NCBI GenBank assembly: GCA_028583685.1
Contig: JAMXIF010000003.1
Location: forward strand, 71,551,925-71,615,924
Direction: 5' to 3'
DNA length: 64,000 nt
DNA from: Petaurus breviceps papuanus
Taxonomy: Eukaryota; Chordata; Mammalia; Diprotodontia; Petauridae
Part shown: positions 11,501 through 23,900 of the stretch, piece by piece
Layout: each line of letters starts with the position of its first letter
How positions within the stretch are numbered: the first letter of the stretch is position 1
Program-made: the position numbers and the translations under genes
The notes under the pieces: generated by a model
Seen by the model: the letters and a program-made list of their open reading frames with translations, nothing else
The model's database searches: none
Told to the model about the DNA's origin: nothing

Positions 11501-12525
11501 GACTGGTTACATGGCATCTGGAATAGTCTAGTATGAATTAGGTTAGTGGCAGTGGGAATAAGAAAAAGAAAAGAGAGACTAGATGGAGAAATGCCAGGAT
11601 CCCCCTTCCTCTTATACTCAGGTATAAGAACGGAGAAAGAAAAAGGAGTCCAAGATGAGTGGTGTTTCAAAGACAGAAGAATAGTGATGTTATTAACAGA
11701 AAAATTAAAGTTGTAAGAAAGTTTTACAGAGAAGTGGAAGAATTTGGAATTACCTTTATAATATATAATCAGCATCAAACTGCTCATTTGAGCCAATGAT
11801 ACATCAGTTTCAACTTCTGCTGTATACCTTATTTAATACAAGCACTAAATCTGACTTGTTGCATAGCACCCTCTAGCGCACAATTAGGGCATAGATTCTT
11901 CAAAAAGTGATTTTTTGTTTGGTGGAAACTAGGAATTCCTTTTAACTCCTTTTTGAATGTACATGATATCCAATTACATTATTAAAGACAATAAATGAAT
12001 AATTTAAAAGAGAAAGAACTATCACTCTAAGTAATATGTTTAATCTAAGTCTAATACTGCAATGTAACATGTATAAATTTATAAACAGAGCTGCCTAAAA
12101 GATATCCTAGATTCTCAAATAAGATTTCTATAAATATAAGGCTTCTATTTTAAAGTATAAACCAAAAAAAAAACCGCTTGATCAAAAAATACTTTATCTG
12201 GTAAAACAAAGAACACCACTCACCCACCCTACTCCTGGAACTTAAAGTTTTCTAATTCCAATAACACACATAATAAAAATGAAACCAAACAATTAAATTA
12301 CCAGATTGGTATTCAACAAATTTTAGGAGTATAACTTTTGTGACTAGGAACATTTAAGAGTTTAGCCTTCAATTATACTGATTAGTATTTTATATCTATT
12401 AAAACTATCATCACTATGTGTAAAAAACATGACATCCAGTGGAGAAAAACACATATAGCAATAGTTAAAATTCATTGGGATGGCTTTCTTCTTAAGAAAT
12501 GAGCATATCAAAAGTATGGAATTAA

Positions 12526-12788
12526 CTGCTTTTGTTTTTTTGCTGTTTTTTTTTTACATAAAGCTAGGGAAAAAGATATACAGGCACCGGGGTATAGAAA
12601 TCCATCTTGCCTTACCAGAAAGTCGGGGGACTGGGGGAGGATATGGAGGAGGATATGAGAGAACAGACTGGGGAAGTAGGCTAGCTATTTTAAGGTGGGG
12701 GTAGGGGAAAGATGGGGAGAAAAATTTGTAATTCAAAATCTTGTGGAAATGAATATTGAAAACTAAAAATAAATAAATAAATTGAAAA
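12526..12788 (+). mobile_element. short A-tailed retroposon (truncated L1 3' end?) with TSD
   Basis: 263-bp insert flanked by aaagtatggaattaa (12511-12525 and 12789-12803). It ends gaaaactaaaaataaataaa, a marsupial L1-type 3' terminus with a TAAA tail. The G-rich middle (gggggactgggggaggatat) fits an L1 3' UTR. Target-primed insertion is certain; the family is inferred. Confidence 0.72.
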
Positions 12789-12849
12789 AAAGTATGGAAT
12801 TAAGGATATTAAAGTCATATATTTAGAATTTGTCCCTACTTTGAAGTCA

Positions 12850-12985
12850 AATTAATTCTAATTCTCTGATTCTCCTGGGCAAGTAACTTAACCTCTCTAG
12901 ACCTCAGTTTCCTTCACTGTAAAATGAAGGACTTAGACTAGATAACCTATGAGGTCCCCTCCAATTCTAAATCTTTGATCCCAGA
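12850..12985 (+). repeat. CORE-SINE (MIR/THER1-like)
   Basis: ctgggcaagtaacttaacct, cctcagtttccttcactgta, gaggtcccctccaattctaa. Confidence 0.72.
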
Positions 12986-13389
12986 GGATATACTTTAAAA
13001 TAAATATTAAGAATGATCTAGTTTCATTATATCTCTAAGACTTAGAGATTTTTTTTTACCAAACACCAAAGAAAGAGGAGGGTGTATATGGCTAAGTCAA
13101 CCCAACTGCTGTTAAATCCTAAAACAGAGATGCTAAAAACTGAAGTTTTTATTCTACGGTATGCCACCTTGATTAAATTGGCATAATTTTTAACTACAAA
13201 CCAGTTTTCCTTCACGTTAAATTCAAACCTGATATTTTAAATCATCACTTAGGATGCTCTATTTTCCAAAAGGAGCACTGCATTAAATAAAGTTTTTAAT
13301 AACTGAATACCATGTGCCATGTACTATGCTCAGCAGTGGGGATACAAATCCAAGCACAGACTCTATCCACAATGTATGTGGCATTGAGC

Positions 13390-13580
13390 ACTTTGGAAGT
13401 TTGGTGAAGTCCATGGACCCCTTTTCAGAATATTTTTTTTTAAATTCATAATTACTAGACATGTGACCTTGGGCAAGTCACTTAACCCCAATTGCCCTGC
13501 ATTACCCCCTCCAAAAAGCAAAAAAAAAAAAATCATAATTGAAAGCAATGCTAAAATTAGAAGTCAGTAAAACTGATATA

Positions 13581-13612
<32 letters not shown>

Positions 13613-13715
13613 CCTCCATCGAAGTTTCACATTATCTATAAAATCTATCTATGTACCTCCTGCAGGGGGAAGGGAGGGCGGTGTTCCATGGACTCCAAAT
13701 TAAAAGGCCCTGCCC
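13390..13715. repeat. possible hAT-type DNA transposon remnant with SINE and (TA)n inside
   Basis: agtccatggaccccttttca near one end and gttccatggactccaaatta near the other recall hAT/Charlie-like marsupial repeats. A WALLSI 3' fragment (13454-13529, flanked by aaattcataatt / aaatcataatt) and a (TA)n run (13575-13597) lie inside. Weak call. Confidence 0.35.
13454..13529 (+). repeat. WALLSI-type SINE, 5'-truncated
   Basis: Only the 3' part: acatgtgaccttgggcaagt, cacttaaccccaattgccct, A-rich tail. Confidence 0.82.
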
Positions 13716-13724
13716 TATGGGTTG

Positions 13725-14930
13725 AACCTTTCAGTTTGATATTGAAAGGTAAGGTATATTTCCTACAGCAAAGAAATCTAGTTGAAAGAGTAGGTTAAAT
13801 GAAGAGTGCTTTTCTCTCAATAGTTTCCTGAGAAATCAGTCTGGAGTTCCAAACTTCTGAGAATCTGTCAAAGAACAGTGAATCACTTTGTGAACAGCTG
13901 AATGATCAATTGGGATGAACTGTACTTGAGAAATCATGTAATGCTTTCAATGTTCCTAAGTCATTCTGAAACAATTGCCTACCTTTTAAAAGTACTTGCA
14001 ATATCCTTCTGGGGATTGATCATACAATGCCATAATCTTTAAAAAAATCACAAGTGTGGATTGCCCACAAATGAAAGGAAGAAACATGGTGGGAACAAAT
14101 AGACTGCAGTATATATTACCAGGGACAAAGTACAGGCTAGAAAAAAATACTGAAGCCATCTGGAAAAGGAGTAGATGGAGATATTATGAAGAAGAGCAAG
14201 GGATAACAGCACTTGTGTTACATAGGTATTTCAGGATATTCTTGTGTATGGTGAGACCTCGGGGAAGATATCTATCACATTAGATATAGGTAGCCCTCCT
14301 GCGAAGAATTTAAAGGACAACATGAACAGTTGTTACATAGGATCAAAAAGTGAGGATGGACTGGAACCTGCAGCATTAAAGGGAATATACATATCAGTGA
14401 AATAACAAATCCATTAAAGAATTCAATTACGATCATTCAAAAAGTATCCACTTTTAGCTAATTTTCAAATATGACAACTTGCAGAGGAGTCTACTACACA
14501 TTTCCCAATTTCTCCAATGGGATAAATGGAATGGGTAGCCTGGCATCAATAGTAAATTCCAATGTTAATGTGATGCCTGAGGGCAATTCACATCTGGTTT
14601 GATTAAACCTCCATTTTGAAGAACTTGTTCAGGACTTCAATGATAAAGTATATTAAAAAAATACTTTTTTTTTTCTATTAAGCAGGTGAAAGATGTTTTC
14701 CAACATTCTTTTTACTATCAAGGAGACGAATATTAGAATATTGAATCATCAGTGTCATCAAAGCATGTCTTTTCTGGCAAATACAATAAGCAACCAGCAA
14801 GAATTTGTTCAGTACCTACGAGATGAAGGGCATTGTGATGATATGGCAAACCTAGTTTCTAACTTTTTTGCTGATTTCTCTTCATATAATGTTTTAACGG
14901 GTAGTTATTGTTAACAAAACATCCTTTATG
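13725..14930. other. intron stretch without recognised repeats
   Basis: I see no gene, SINE or confident LINE here. A plus-strand frame of 73 codons (14693-14914) is open, but it has no family I recognise and no splice context tied to the minus-strand gene. Likely old intron sequence. Confidence 0.5.
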
Positions 14931-14934
14931 TTTA

Positions 14935-15160
14935 GGCAGTTAGATGGAACAATGGGCCTGGAATCAGGAAAACGAGTTCAAATCCAGCCTCAAACAACTG
15001 AGTAGCTTGTATGACCATAGGAAAGTCACTTAACTTCTATTTGCCTCAGTTTGTTCATCTGTAAAATGAAGACAATAGTAGCACCTACCTCCTTGGATAG
15101 TTGTGAGGAACAAATGAGATAATAATTGTAAAGCACTTAGCACAGAGCTTGGAACTTAGG
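14935..15160 (+). repeat. tRNA/CORE-SINE with L2-type tail
   Basis: caatgggcctggaatcagga, atttgcctcagtttgttcat, tgaggaacaaatgagataat, aagcacttagcacagagctt; the usual order of marsupial MIR-type SINEs. It runs into a (TA)n run at 15163-15206. Confidence 0.75.
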
Positions 15161-15162
15161 AA

Positions 15163-15164
15163 AT

Positions 15165-15205
<41 letters not shown>

Positions 15206-15206
15206 G
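15163..15206 (+). repeat. (TA)n microsatellite
   Basis: tatatata run with a single c interruption, at the 3' end of the preceding SINE. It lies about 280 bp downstream of the donor of ASPH exon W11. Confidence 0.9.
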
Positions 15207-15481
15207 TTAGCTATTAGCATTAATAATAATATCAATAAATATTAATGCTGACATTTATATTAATTTAATAATTATTTAGCTAAAGGTTGAACCAAGTCAC
15301 ATTATTTGGTATGAGACAATAATGACTCTATAATACACCTACTTAATATAAGAAGTTAAAATGAAAACATAAGCAACTTTTTTTAGAAATGCAAAATGAA
15401 AACAATGTTATGTCACTCATTAACTGCACAGTGACATCTATACATGTATTGTAGCTGAATAGTGAAACAAAATAATCTCAC

Positions 15482-15523
15482 CTTTTTCTTTTTGTTCTGG
15501 ATCATTTGTTTTCACAACTGTTT
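15482..15523 (-). CDS. ASPH: ASPH exon W11 (first exon specific to the hydroxylase path)
   Basis: A 42-nt, phase 1-1 exon with acceptor TTTCAG and donor GTGAGA. It encodes (E)TVVKTNDPEQKEK, matching human ETNRKTDDPEQKAK. In human the next residues are VKKKKPKLLNKFDKT, just before the TPR region. That exon is not visible in the remaining 15.4 kb, so the following intron is at least that long. Confidence 0.92.
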
Positions 15524-17869
15524 CTGAAAGATTAAAGAAAAAACAAGAAACATTATGAAATTCAACATCTTAAAGAGTAAAAAGTTTTTTAATCTTTGTG
15601 AATAATGATAACTTCATTCATCACCCTTGAGTTCCCTAGCACCTTAGCACAGTACCCTGTACACAGTAGAAGCTTAATAAATATTTGTTGACTAAATTTC
15701 ATGAAAAATGAATCTTAAGTAAACAAAAAGTTCTCAAAACTGAACATGTTAAGTATGAAATTTGCTCTAGTGCAATGATACTTTGCCCTCAGAGGCAGCT
15801 AGGTAGCACAATGGAAAGAGCTGTGGGCCTGGAATCAGAAAAACAGGCCTCCCTGAATCTAAATCTGATCTCAGATACTTACTAGCTGTATGATGCTGGC
15901 CAAGTCACGTAACACTGTTTGTCTCAGTTTCTTCATCTGTAAAAGGAACTGGAGAAGGAAATGGCAAACTACTCCAGTATCTTTGCAAGAAAACCCTAAA
16001 TGGGGGCACGAAAAGTGAAACCCAAAAGAAATGACTAAACAACACAACGCCCTTACTATAAGTGTGCACTTGGAATGAAACTATAAGGACAAATAGAAAA
16101 AATACATTCCATGGGGCAGCTAAGTGGCACAGTGAATAGAATACCGGCCCTGGAGTCAGGAGGACCTGAGTTCAAATCCGGCCTCAGACACTTTACACCA
16201 AACTAGCCATGTGACCTTGGGCAAGTCACTTAACCCCAATTGCCCTACTATCTGCCCCCCTCCAAAAAGCAATAATAAAAAAAAAAAACACTCCACAAAG
16301 GTTTAATTTCTTTTCCTAGTCACATAACATTCCTTTAAGTGAATTTTAGCAAAGTTAGCATGACAGGGCTATACAAGTCTAAGCTATGCATGAATATTAG
16401 CCCTATCATTCTACATTCATATTATACTTAAGGGCAGCAGGAAACAATGGAAAGAATACAGAATTTGGAGGCAGGACCTGGGTTTGAATTCTGGCTCTGC
16501 TACTTTACTACCTGTATAAGCTTGAGTCACTTAAAGAATCTGCTCTCATGTGTACTTGTTACTGCACTGCTGAATATCGAAACCTTCTAAAGAACAACCT
16601 TCTTTTTTCCCCAGCCCAACACACACATGCACCCAGGATGGTTAACACCTCAGATGGGTGTTTCATTTTCCACCAGGACTGTCCACCTCAGTTACTACTG
16701 CCATTCAAAAGCAGCTTGACAGTGAATAGAGCACCAGAGTTCAAATCCAGCCTCAGACACTTAACACTTACTAGCCGTGTGACCTTGGGCAAGTCATTTA
16801 ACCGCAATTGCCCTGCCTCCCCCCCCTCCAAAAAGCAAAAAAAAACTTTTAAAAATAGCTTGACAGAAAAATCATAATCTTTTAGTCAACTCCTAGCTAA
16901 ATTAACAAAAGATTTATAGGAAAGTAGGCATCACTTTAATTTATGTGCTTAGTTCCAAACAATAGGAGCTCAATGTTAGAAGCCTTCAAACACTTAGTTT
17001 CTTTTTTTTCAATAAGTAAGGAATATGATGCTAAATAAAGGCAAGCTGTGGATCGAACATAATAGGCTCGTGTTGTTTCACACATGGAAACAGACTGCAA
17101 CAACTCTTCTTCCTCATAACATCTACCACACAACTCACAAATGGGGTATGAGGTAGACCGTACAACAGTTTGGGAATGCGTCCAAGCAAATCTACCAGCT
17201 AATACTGAAACACTCCCCCCCAAATCACTTTTCTTAACTATGGGGCACCAGCCTTATTTCTGTATCATGAATGTCAAAGAATATTATTTGGGTGATAAGA
17301 TACAAAACGAGCTTTAGAACTTTGGTGAGGAGTTCCTGAGACCGCAAAGAACTTGCTGACTATTTAAGTTGTCTTCTTTAGTGTCCTCAACTGCAGAATG
17401 GGGATAACATAGCCCATCTCCCAGAGTTTCTCTTAGGAAAAAGGCCTAACATTTGTAAAGTGTTTAACAAACATTTAAGTAGTAAATAAAGACTTGTTGC
17501 TGTTGTTGTTATTATCTTTAATATCTTTGCTATTGATTTTTGTCTACCCTTACCTTCCTGGACTATTTTTTACCACCATCGAGATTGTTTTTACCAGGGG
17601 GTAGGGTGGGGCGGAGGTGGCATTATTGGATGTGTTCTTATTAAAGGAACAGTTTATCTAAAACCTGATGTCTGGGGAGTCACTGGATGTGGAACCAGGG
17701 CAAGGATCAGAATGAAAAACAACAAATTCTGCAAGGTTTGCAGAAATGATGATGGAAAAACTCCAATAACCTCAAGAATGGTTTAAAAGGGGGCAGTTAG
17801 GTGGCACAGTGAGTAAAGCGCCGGCCCCGGAGTCAGGAGGACCTGGGTTTGGATCCGGCCTCAGACACT

Positions 17870-17917
<48 letters not shown>

Positions 17918-20900
17918 CCGAGCCGTGTAACCTTGGGCAAGTTACTTAACCCCAATTGCCCTACAAAAGGCCAAAAAAAAAAAAAGGGTTTAAAACAATA
18001 ATGAGTTAAGTGAAAAATAAAAAAAAAATTATAGAAATTAAATCCCTTAAGAAATTAAGTTGTAACTTTGCTTTCACTGAAAGTATTACTGTCCATCAGT
18101 ATATGACAATGTGTATCAATTTCACAATATCTGAATTGCTTGAAATCTATACCTTCTATAAAGTGCTAGCCTGATGCAACTTTTATTGCCTTCCATAATT
18201 CCCCATTTCTGTAACCTTAGAATAATTCTTTATTCTTAACTCCACTTCAACTTCTATATTCAATCAGTTGATGCATCTCAATGATCCTACCTCCACAACA
18301 CCTGTTATTTATTGCTTCAATTAACAAGTATTTATTAAATGTCAAGCACAATGCAAGGTATGCTGGGAATACAAATACAAAAATTAAACTTTCCCTGCCC
18401 TCAAGAAGCTGATACCCTATCCAAGGGAGAAAACGTGTACTTTATATAGTAAACAGATCAGGAAAGACTTCACATAGAAGGTAGTGGATAAGCTGAACTT
18501 TGAAGGAAACTAAGGATTCTAGGGGGTTCATTCTAAGTTTGAAAAGAGGGGGTTTAAGTATGGAATACATATAGTGCAAAGGCAAAGAAATGGAGATGGA
18601 AAGTCTTGTGGGAAGATAAGGCTAATTTGGATCAACAGCAGAGGGAATGAGAAAGGGTACTGTATAATAAGACTAGAAAGGTAGGCTGGAACAATATTGT
18701 GAAGGGCTTTAAGTGCCAAACAATGGCAATTGTATTTGATCTTAGAAGCAATAGGGTGTCACTAGAGTTTATTAAGTAAGGAGGAGTAATGGTCAAATCG
18801 GTGCTTCAGGAAAACCACTAGGTTGCTAACTATGCGGAAGATGGATTGGAAAAAGGAGCTAAGGAGACCAGGTTAGGAGGCTGATGGATTAACTAGGCTA
18901 CTGGCCGTGGAATGGAGAGTGTTGTGGTAGAATTACTGAGCCTTGGCAACTGTTTGGATATATGAAGTGAGGGATGGTAAGAAAGGGTAAATGATGATTC
19001 TGAGGTCGACTAACCCGGGTCACTAGCAGGATGGTAGTGCACTTACTAGAAACAGGAAAATTTGGAAGTGGGGTGAGTTTGAAAGGAAAGATATGTTCTG
19101 TTTTCACAGGCTGAATTTGAGATATCTATGGGACATCTATTTTAAAAGGTGTTCATCATTATCACTTGAACTTACAAATCTCATAGTTCTCCAGTTCCTA
19201 ATGTGCTTTTCTTAAAACACAGATCTAAGCAGTCTCTCTCACTCTCTCTCTCTCACACACACACAAACACAAACACTTTACACATACACACACAGATGCA
19301 TATACCCCTTATCCCCCATAATGTATGATTTGTCAGCCTGCCATTCAAGACCATCCCCAATCTAGCTCCTTAATCATCAATCTACCTTTCCTTAATTCAT
19401 ATTACTTCCCTTCATACACTCTTTATTCCAATCAAATTAGCCTCCCTCCTATTCCATTTCCCACCTTTGTATCTTTGCACAAATGGTCCATGCCTGGAAT
19501 GCAATCATTCCTCGACTTTTCCTGAGGTTTGTTCTTTTTAGAAAAAAAAAATTATTTTTTTTAATTTATGAAATAAAACAAGCATTTCCATAATATAGTA
19601 CAATAAAAAGACGAAACTGCAAATTCCCTATGTACAACTTGCTATTTCTTACATACAGGTTATTGTATAAATTACCCTCCTCCAAGAGATGGCTACCATT
19701 AGACACACACACACAAAAAGTGTGTGTATATATCTCTCCTCAACTCTTTTGGAGTTCTAGCTTCCCTCAAGACATAGCATAGGCATCACCTCCTACACAA
19801 GCCTTCTGAAACTTACCATTATAAACAATCTCTCCCTCCTGAAATTACTTTGCACTATTTTCTATGTACTTCTATTTATTGATAAGCGCACATATTATAT
19901 TCTCCTAGGAAATTTCTTAAGGTCAGAAAATGTTTTGATGTTGCTTTCTACCTCTAAACTAGTCTAGAACAAGACCTATTATATTTGTTAAGCATCTACT
20001 ATGTGTAAGGCATTGTGCGAAGTTCTTGAGATAAAAGAGAAAAAACTTAATATTCCCTGATGTTAAGGAATTTTATATTCTCCTGGATGGGGAGAGAAGA
20101 CACAAAATATAGATAGAAAAGGTAATATAAGGTAATTTGAGGAGGAATGTCACATTTATAGGTGGGAAGATCAAGGAAGTCTTGATAGAGGATTCATTAA
20201 TTTGCTGACCTCTTTTTTTTTCCAAATGCCATAGCCAAGAATCTCTTAAATTCAAGAATACATTTTTTTTAGTTTATAAGTTTTTCAGCGTTAACTCATG
20301 ATCTGTTTCCCCAAATTAACATTTTCTTACAACTTAAATCAAGATAAGTAGTTATTAGTGTGTGTGTAATATATATATGATAAATACTGTTATAAATATT
20401 TTTATTTATATTTATATCTATTTAGTTATAAATACTGTAAATAGTTATAAAACTAAGATCAGTACACTTTGAAAAGGTTCCAATAATTACAGCTTCACTG
20501 GACTTAAAACATTTCCAAAAAGAATGTCCTGTGGGAGATATATACCCTATTCATATTGGTGTGAATTATTTTAATCAAATTAACACATAATCAAAATTCA
20601 TATCACTCAGGACATTTTTATTAGGGGCAAACGACTAGATGTAATAAATATCTGTAGTCAGAAGAATGCATAATGAAACCAAGCATCTGGAAAAGCAGGG
20701 GGGAAAAGCAACAGGAAATGTAAGAGTAATTAAAGAAGTGAGATATTAGGGCAACAAAGACATTGCTTATTTTATAATTTTGCCTAGCACCCACGTGGTT
20801 TCCATGTGCCAATAAAAATAACACTTCTGTTGCCTTTGGAACATAGGAAATTTTCTGAGGATTGAGTAAGTAAAAAGTAAAATATGTAAATAAAAAAAGT

Positions 20901-23900
20901 AAAATTAAAGGCCTAATTTTGAAGGCTTCAAAACTGTACCTCCTCTCAATTCTTCCTAGTCCATTCTGTTCTACTTCAACTTAGTAGCTCCCAACATAAA
21001 CCTTGCCCTTTTCCTTTTGCAGGGCATTGATGGTGGAGAAAAAGGAAAAGGAAAAGATATGTATGGATACCTTACTCTTCTCTCCTTTCTACACTTCTTC
21101 AGTATAATATTTGAGATATGTCTTTATTCACAAATACCTTCAGACCTTATCCCTCTCCAGCCCTAAAATGAAGAAAAAACTGAATTTGATTTTATATGGA
21201 AATCTGATATAAGCTGAGCCCAATCTATGATGCTGGCTTCTTTCCATTTACCCCCTATAACATGGTTAAGGAAATGCATAAAATAAAATATTATGTACCA
21301 TTGCCAAAAGTTTCCCCCGTTGGCAATTTTCCCTAAGCTTCCTCCATCTACACCAGACGTGTACACATACCTTTCCCCAGTGCCTCAGGAATTAGATTAA
21401 ACATAAATGGAAAATATTTTACAAAATAAACAATAGAACGTAGTGTTAAATGTGGTTTTCTGAGTCAATAAGCAGCCTCTACTGTTTAGTGACCCCTGAT
21501 TTTTTTTTTTTGAGTTTGACACTGCTGACTATACTATAAACATGTTATATGTGGAATCCATTGTACATTGTGGGCTCTATGGTTCCTTCCCCACCATCTC
21601 CCTTCCTTACATAATGAAGGTGGGAATTCCAAACATTTCTAGTCAAAACTTTTTCAATGGTTGCTAAAAAGGCAGTGCCTAAAAATGTGAATTAGGAAGG
21701 CACACAGGTAGTCTGATAACTACTAAAGTTTGAGTACTTTTTAGGTAATCAAATATATTAGTTCTCTAAAATAATATTGTGTAGATTAAGTAGAAATATA
21801 TGTATATATGTGAACAAATTACTTTATTATAAACAAAGTAGATCTTTTTAAAATAAAGACACTGCAAAGGCATAAATATTCTTCTGTGTTTTATTTTAGT
21901 CAAATGACATTAAACAGAAGAAATATACATTTTTTAAATCCATTGATCCTTCCCAGCTTGGCACACATTTGTAAACATGAAGTTCATAAAATCAGTTATT
22001 GAGAATTACAAAGGAACTAAAATCTGACCATAGTATAATATATTCTCAATTGCTAGTATTCTATAAATAGATCATATACAAAAATGCAATAAGATTTATT
22101 TTTCCCATTCATCAACCTTATGTTACTCGCAAGTTTCCTTAAAAAATATGGCTTTATAAAAATATTCTACAATTCACAATATGAATTGAGAATTTTTTTT
22201 TTATTACACATGTCAATTCTGTTTCACCCATGTCACAGTTTTAAAGGATTATTGCTTTCCTTACCAGTTTATAGCTTATTATTTTGGAATACAATTCACA
22301 TGTAGTTAGCATTCAGAACTTATTAAAATAATACTCTGAGCACTGCATGATAAAAACACAAAATAGAGTTTAGGTTTTTTTTTTTTTTAGCAGAAAATAA
22401 AGGTCTCTCTCAGAGACAGTATTTAATCTACTTGAGACACGTGCCAGTCAATTAAAAGGCAACCACATTTTATGGCTTATTTCACAAATTAATGTTTCTG
22501 TAAAAGTGAAGTTCTCTCCACCCTTTTCTAACAGACAAAACATTCTATTATTTTTTAATCACAACAACAGCTTCTGAGCCAAAATAAACACATTAAAAAA
22601 AAGCTAACATGGTATGAAAAAGCAACATGCAACAAACTACATATTAATTTAGAAAAATGTTAATCAAAGTAAGTAGATATAAATGACTTTGAAAGTTTTA
22701 TTCTTAGCATCACTGTATATTCAACACTTAGTGCTTTTAGCTTAAGCAAACTTGCCAAAGGCAAACAAGCATTCAATTATATGCCAGCAACTTCTAACAC
22801 TAAAATTTCGACTGTAGATTAAAAATACAGCTAAGATCCTATTAGTCTGTTGAAACACAATGTGTTTCATAAATTAGCTTACATTTTTGCCTACATATCT
22901 AAAATGTCATTTTCTTCGACACACTAAAAAATAAGTTTATCTTATGTATAAGAAACTCCAACCTTCTTATTTATTATTTTAAGCCATTTTCTAAATAGCC
23001 AGTTAAACAAATAGTACTTTACAAAAGCTTCATTTTTGCACTTTTAGCAGAATGCTTGAAATTCACGTTGATAAAAATCAGTGCAATTCAAAATTTCACA
23101 GCTCACATATTCATTAGTGCTACAGGTGCTGACCAAAATGGTTCTTAGCAGTTATAAAATGATTTTAAAAGAATCCTACACTTAAAACAGTTCACCCAAA
23201 TTATCCTCAAGTTTTGCTGCTAAGTATCCACAACAAAATATACATTAAAAAACTATCAAAAGTCTATAGCTGCTACATTACTAATAGAAGATAAAGAACT
23301 ACTTGAAGATCGCACATAAATACAGGTAAGACTCACAAGGAAAAAAAAGGCAAATTAAATCCAATGAATGCATAGAATTTGACACCCCCCCCTCCAAAAA
23401 TAAAAAACTGCATACAGAAAGGTAGATATAAATTACTTCTAAAAGGTTTATGTGTGTGTTTTATTTGTGTTCTAATATGACAGCTGGCTATCACTCCTTT
23501 TAAGATATCTTAGTGTTCCTTCCCAAAGACACTGAGCTCCTTAGCAATCACTTCACAAGAGCTATCATAACCATCTGTTCCCCTTGAGGTTATGGCTGGT
23601 CCTCTTGCTGTAGGGACAGTCTTTTTGAAGCTTTAAGTATCTGTGAAAATAAGGGGAGATCTAAATTAAAGGACCAACCAGACACAGAATATAGTATTAC
23701 TCTATTTAAAGATTTACTTAAAACACTAAAAATATCAAATCGTAAATGCTTTTTACAGAGGAAAACTTTGTAACAAAATAGTTACTTGCTAATAACTATG
23801 TGTTACGGGATTTTTTTTTCTAAGAGGATATCAGCTAAACTAGGTTAAGAGTAGGTTGTAAGATGGTATTAATCAGTCAATAGCCTCTGAATTCTGAATT

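Larger units (their letters stand above)
21800..23640 (-). other. ASPH: ASPH short-isoform last exon: stop codon and 3' UTR
   Basis: The roughly 1.8 kb downstream of the Asp-Thr-stop end is free of recognisable SINEs or LINEs, unlike the rest of the 22-kb intron around it. It is AT-rich, as expected for a retained 3' UTR. Several AATAAA hexamers lie on the minus strand. The most distal good one is at 21823-21828, so I place the end near 21800. The exact cleavage site is inferred. A hAT remnant at 21440-21535 lies beyond this end. Confidence 0.6.

Noticed and set aside
14693-14914. 73-codon plus-strand open frame after a good acceptor-like tract
   Set aside because: No recognised family, no upstream partner exon or downstream continuation on this strand; length is within chance for AT-rich intron.
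1-15481. The next ASPH exon (KKKKPKLLNKFDK in human)
   Set aside because: No minus-strand interval with matching residues and splice sites was seen; the region is mostly LINE and SINE sequence.
17872-17914. CRISPR-like or tandem-repeat array
   Set aside because: It is a plain CA dinucleotide run in a eukaryotic SINE; no spacer-repeat structure exists anywhere in the window.
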